Source: Podochytrium sp. JEL0797 (Eukaryota; Chytridiomycota; Chytridiomycetes; Chytridiales; Chytriomycetaceae). From it: DNA of 10,182 nt. Location of the stretch: the NCBI GenBank assembly GCA_027596195.1, contig JADGJG010000986.1:1-10182 (forward strand). The letters are read 5' to 3'. Below, piece by piece: positions 7,927-10,182 of the stretch. The notes under the pieces are model-generated. The model was not told the origin of the DNA, did not search any database, and was given only the letters and a program-made list of their open reading frames with translations. Made by a program: the position numbers and the translations under genes. Position 1 is the first letter of the stretch, and each line of letters begins with the position of its first letter.

Positions 7927-8880
7927 ATGTCAGCGGCCACGCTGACCAGCAGCACGGCCCTCAAGTCTGGCCTCGTTCTCTGTATCCTCTCGCTATTTTT
8001 CTCCCTGGCAGCCTTCATTGGTGGCTCAAGCTCCTCCCCGTCTCTTGTCGCGCAAATTGCGTTTGTGACAGTGACAAGCACTGCCAATGTCAATACTTAC
8101 ACCCCGCCATCGGGGTTCACATCGTTCAAGTTGACCACTTTCGGAGTCTGCTTCTTGACTGGCGGAACGAACCCCAAGTGCAAGCCGAGCGTGTCGTTGG
8201 CGACGAAGTCTCTCTCACCAACAACCCTGCTTGCCGATCCGGCCACTCTTGCCAACAGCCAAGGCATTCTAGACCCTGTTGATGCCGCCTCGCTCCTTCC
8301 TGTTGTCTTCAACGCCCCTTCATTCGTTGGATTGTTGCTCGGCTCCATGGCACTCGCGCTCGCGGCCGCAGCTTCCTTCGCTGTCCTTCTGGGTCAGGCA
8401 CAAACAATTGCAAGTCCCAGTATCGTTGCCTACCTTCTCTCTGCAGCCAGCTTCTTTGTCACCTTGTCCCTCCTCACAACAGCCATTTTTGCTTTGGCGA
8501 TCAACAATCTCGGGCATCAGTTCACGCCGTTCCAATTGACCACGACAGTGTCGTTGTACCAACCCCTGTTCATTTTCTTGTCCGAGTTGTTTTGTTTGTG
8601 TAGCACCTGGTTGGCGTGGAGAGCCACGATTCTTGTGAAACAAGAAGTGGAAGCGTTTGAAGATTGGGACGGCGAGAACCAGGAGTTTCAGGAGTATCAG
8701 GCCCAGCCGGAGAATTCGTTGAGTCCGTTTACGATGGGTCGGAAGGTGGTGCCGCGGCAGCCGATTCACCGGCAACAGTTTGTGCCACTGCAGGATACAG
8801 GAAACAATCAGATTTCGGATCCAGCATATGTGGGAGCTGGGGAGTATAATTACGGAGCTGCTCCAATGCGAAGGAATTAA
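7927..8880 (+). CDS. Four-transmembrane protein, SUR7/PalI/claudin-like (317 aa)
   Basis: Single exon. Hydrophobic segments lie at about residues 14-33, 132-156, 166-193 and 209-237. A roughly 100-residue loop follows the first segment and carries two cysteines (C75, C85; FGVCFLTGGTNPKC). A hydrophilic C-terminal tail of about 80 residues, rich in Gln and Glu, follows the fourth. This layout fits fungal SUR7/PalI-type proteins, which sit in the plasma membrane and help organise membrane domains or sense wall stress; the exact subfamily cannot be set. The frame is open upstream to 7864, but the first ATG is at 7927, giving MSAATLTSST, which is the start used. The gene ends in TAA overlapped by AATAAA. 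Confidence 0.8.
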   Translation: MSAATLTSSTALKSGLVLCILSLFFSLAAFIGGSSSSPSLVAQIAFVTVTSTANVNTYTPPSGFTSFKLTTFGVCFLTGGTNPKCKPSVSLATKSLSPTTLLADPATLANSQGILDPVDAASLLPVVFNAPSFVGLLLGSMALALAAAASFAVLLGQAQTIASPSIVAYLLSAASFFVTLSLLTTAIFALAINNLGHQFTPFQLTTTVSLYQPLFIFLSELFCLCSTWLAWRATILVKQEVEAFEDWDGENQEFQEYQAQPENSLSPFTMGRKVVPRQPIHRQQFVPLQDTGNNQISDPAYVGAGEYNYGAAPMRRN

Positions 8881-8884
8881 TAAA
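8879..8884 (+). terminator. AATAAA overlapping the membrane-protein stop codon
   Basis: The end reads GAATTAATAAAAATT. The TAA stop (8878-8880) shares its last two bases with AATAAA. Confidence 0.45.
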
Positions 8885-8886
8885 AA

Positions 8887-9060
8887 TTACGAAATTTTTT
8901 GGAGTTGTTGGTAAGCGACGGTTGCGACTGTGGAAGCCAACACGATGTATTTGGAAGTGCCGCTTGGAGACTGAGCGGAAGGATGTAAGAAATGCTGATG
9001 GAACAAACGTGCGTTTAAACTAAAAAAGATCTTCTCAAATTCCAATACTTTTCGCGGCAT
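8887..9060 (-). CDS. Possible small protein with a C-terminal membrane segment (57 aa)
   Basis: The frame from the ATG at 9060 encodes MPRKVLEFEKIFFS to a C-terminal hydrophobic stretch, SKYIVLASTVATVAYQQLQ. A short tail-anchored or mitochondrial-type subunit is conceivable, but no family is recognised. An alternative reading removes a 54-nt intron from GTATTG to CATCAG (9048-8995), in frame and stopless, to give a 39-aa protein starting MPRKHFLHPSAQ. If real, its stop is only 6 bp from that of the convergent membrane-protein gene. The same frame is open up to 9204, but that overlaps the 3' end of the next gene. It could instead be only 3' flanking sequence. Confidence 0.4.
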   Translation of the reverse strand: MPRKVLEFEKIFFSLNARLFHQHFLHPSAQSPSGTSKYIVLASTVATVAYQQLQKIS

Positions 9061-9132
9061 CACTTCGCTGCCGCGCTGCAGTTCAATAATTCGGGCACTG
9101 TGAAGAGGAAAGGTGGGGGGAGTGATTTCGAT

Positions 9133-9138
9133 TTTATT
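9133..9138 (-). terminator. AATAAA poly(A) signal of the disordered-protein gene
   Basis: TTTATT on the + strand is AATAAA on the minus strand, 32 nt after the stop of the 9170-10033 gene. The distance nearly equals that at the kinase-like gene (31 nt). Confidence 0.6.
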
Positions 9139-9169
9139 CCGTGTGGCCGGTTTGGTGTAAAGAACGATA

Positions 9170-10033
9170 TTAAAACAGGGAATCCAGAAAAGCAGCAGCA
9201 TCAAACGGCTTTTTCTGCAACGGCCTGTCTTTGGGAGATGTTGGCCTGTCCTCTGGAGTTTTTGTAATGATTCGTTTGGCGGCAGGTGTCGGTGGAACGC
9301 GATCCGTTTCGGATGACAATATAATTGAATCCCGCGGGTCTCCGTGGTTTGGTGGATTCAGCGGGTCTTTGTGGTTTGGTGGATTCAGCGGGTCTTTGTG
9401 GTTTGGTGGATTCAGTGGTGGCGGATTCGGTTTCTGCATTTTGGTGTGTCGGGCAACGAATGTCGAAGCCAAGGAGGATGTCGAGTCTTTCTTGCGATGT
9501 TTGGTTGGACTGGGCTTTAGAAGATCGACAGACGAGTCGCTTTCTGTGTCAGATTCGGTTTCAGCGTGGTTGTCGGAAAGAGGCGGTGGTGGTTTCGGTC
9601 TCGGGAGTTGGATTTGTTTCGCAGGGGACTCCTTAAGGGCGGGTTGCTTTTTTGCTTGCGGGGATGCCTTTGGGGTGGGTTGCTTTCGCCGTTGCGGGGA
9701 TGGTTTCGGGGATGCCTTTGGGGCATGCGAGACAGGCACTGCAGGCACAGGGTGATCCGCAGCGACTCTGCGCCAAAACAGCTCGTCGTCCTCGTCGCGC
9801 TTGCGCTCCTTGGCGGTTCTGCGCTTCCGCTGTTTAGGAAGTGGCTCTTCGTCCTCCTCTGTTGGCGCAGCGCGGCCAGGCAGCTGCTCCACTTTTTCTA
9901 GGCGTAACGCGCGAATCGGCGCCAGGTGTTCGAGGGCGGCCGCGCGCAGCTGCGATGCCGTGAAGAGAGGCGCGTGTTTGATGAGCCAGTCTTTCGTCAG
10001 AGCAGAGTAGTCGTCGGCAGGGTCGTCCGACAT
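9170..10033 (-). CDS. Disordered Lys/Pro-rich protein, probably nuclear (287 aa, function unknown)
   Basis: Residues 11-50 form a likely helical segment (ALTKDWLIKHAPLFTASQLR onward). A basic cluster PKQRKRRTAKERKR (67-79) is a good nuclear-localisation candidate, followed by DEDDELFWRRV. Residues 100-150 have histone-H1-like SPxx/Lys-rich repeats (PKASPKPSPQRRK). An acidic Ser-rich patch SDTESDSSVDLL (161-172) could be a CK2 site cluster or SUMO-interacting motif. Then come three copies of LNPPNHKDP and a short C-terminal motif, FDAAAFLDSLF, that looks like a protein-docking helix. No family is recognised; a chromatin or DNA-repair accessory role is only a guess. The start is the ATG at 10033; an in-frame ATG at 10162 would add 43 residues from A/T-run sequence and is disfavoured. 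Confidence 0.7.
   Translation of the reverse strand: MSDDPADDYSALTKDWLIKHAPLFTASQLRAAALEHLAPIRALRLEKVEQLPGRAAPTEEDEEPLPKQRKRRTAKERKRDEDDELFWRRVAADHPVPAVPVSHAPKASPKPSPQRRKQPTPKASPQAKKQPALKESPAKQIQLPRPKPPPPLSDNHAETESDTESDSSVDLLKPSPTKHRKKDSTSSLASTFVARHTKMQKPNPPPLNPPNHKDPLNPPNHKDPLNPPNHGDPRDSIILSSETDRVPPTPAAKRIITKTPEDRPTSPKDRPLQKKPFDAAAFLDSLF
9334..9414. repeat. Three tandem copies of a 27-bp repeat
   Basis: Units are 9334-9360, 9361-9387 and 9388-9414. Units 2 and 3 are identical and unit 1 differs at two bases. Each encodes a nine-residue NPPNHKDPL-type unit on the minus strand, with the last changed to NHGDP by the flank. The copies are contiguous, so this is a coding minisatellite. Confidence 0.95.
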
Positions 10034-10182
10034 TTGTTTCAAGACTTTTTGAATTTTTGATTTTTGAATTTCCCATTTTATGCCAGAGCCCCGCCCTTGC
10101 CACCCAAAAAAAAATATGATGTGGACACATTTCAAAAAAAAGATTTTGCTGAATCCTTCCATACAGAAATGATCTCACTATT
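10034..10182 (-). promoter_or_regulatory. Upstream region of the disordered-protein gene
   Basis: Sequence between the ATG at 10033 and the window end. It contains A/T homopolymer runs (10107-10115 and 10134-10141 A-rich on +). It probably carries the promoter and 5' UTR. No other gene could be supported. Confidence 0.4.

Noticed and set aside
8320..8775. 151-codon minus-strand open frame
   Set aside because: It is antisense to the four-transmembrane gene, Cys/Gly/Arg-rich and without recognisable features.
9334..9414. CRISPR-like repeats
   Set aside because: The 27-bp units are directly adjacent with no spacers and lie in a coding frame of a eukaryotic gene.
9231..9755. 174-codon + strand open frame with Gly/Phe/Cys-rich repeats
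   Set aside because: It is the antisense shadow of the 27-bp repeat and Lys/Pro-rich region. The minus frame has a normal N terminus, NLS-like cluster and a poly(A) signal at the right distance.
10034..10162. 43-residue N-terminal extension of the disordered protein
   Set aside because: The extension is made of Phe/Lys-rich translation of A/T runs. The ATG at 10033 begins an acidic, ordinary-looking N terminus. It is not fully excluded.

Overview
The window looks like about 10 kb of a compact eukaryotic nuclear genome, most likely a fungus and possibly an early-diverging one. The reasons are spliceosomal introns of mostly 45-66 nt with GTGAGC/GTAAGT/GTTTGA-type donors, AATAAA signals at or just after stop codons, intergenic gaps of 48-180 bp, and the gene set: a fungal-type Sec7-PH protein, a basic-secretory-protein (BSP) peptidase and a SUR7/PalI-like four-helix membrane protein. 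The lineage call is inference. No prokaryotic gene order, CRISPR array, insertion sequence or tRNA was seen.

Layout, left to right. 1-62 is almost pure poly-C and looks like a contig end. 62-247 is G/T-rich and carries an open + strand frame that may be the 3' end of another gene. 299-3370 (minus) is a six-exon gene for a 943-aa AGC-family protein kinase homologue whose catalytic residues are degenerate, so it is a probable pseudokinase. 3548-6068 (minus) is a five-exon gene for a 691-aa Sec7-PH protein, a predicted ARF guanine-nucleotide exchange factor. Only 48 bp away, 6117-7804 (plus) is a three-exon gene for a 515-aa protein with two BSP metallopeptidase-like domains in tandem, each with an intact HELTH zinc motif. 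7927-8880 (plus) is a single-exon four-transmembrane protein. 8887-9060 (minus) is a possible 57-aa protein with a C-terminal membrane segment. 9170-10033 (minus) is a disordered, Lys/Pro-rich, probably nuclear protein with a three-copy 27-bp repeat.

The genes do not form an operon or an obvious pathway. The kinase-like protein (signalling), the Sec7-PH protein (ARF-dependent membrane traffic) and the SUR7-like protein (plasma-membrane domains or cell-wall sensing) could all act at the cell cortex, but that link is conjecture. The strongest points for a second look are the kinase fold that lost its catalytic Asp, Lys and glycine loop, the tandem BSP protein without a signal peptide, the 266-nt Sec7 intron with a cryptic-exon-like stretch, the in-frame stopless introns, and the repeated overlap of AATAAA with stop codons. 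Exon structures were built by hand from splice consensus, reading phase and family resemblance, and no transcript evidence was available.
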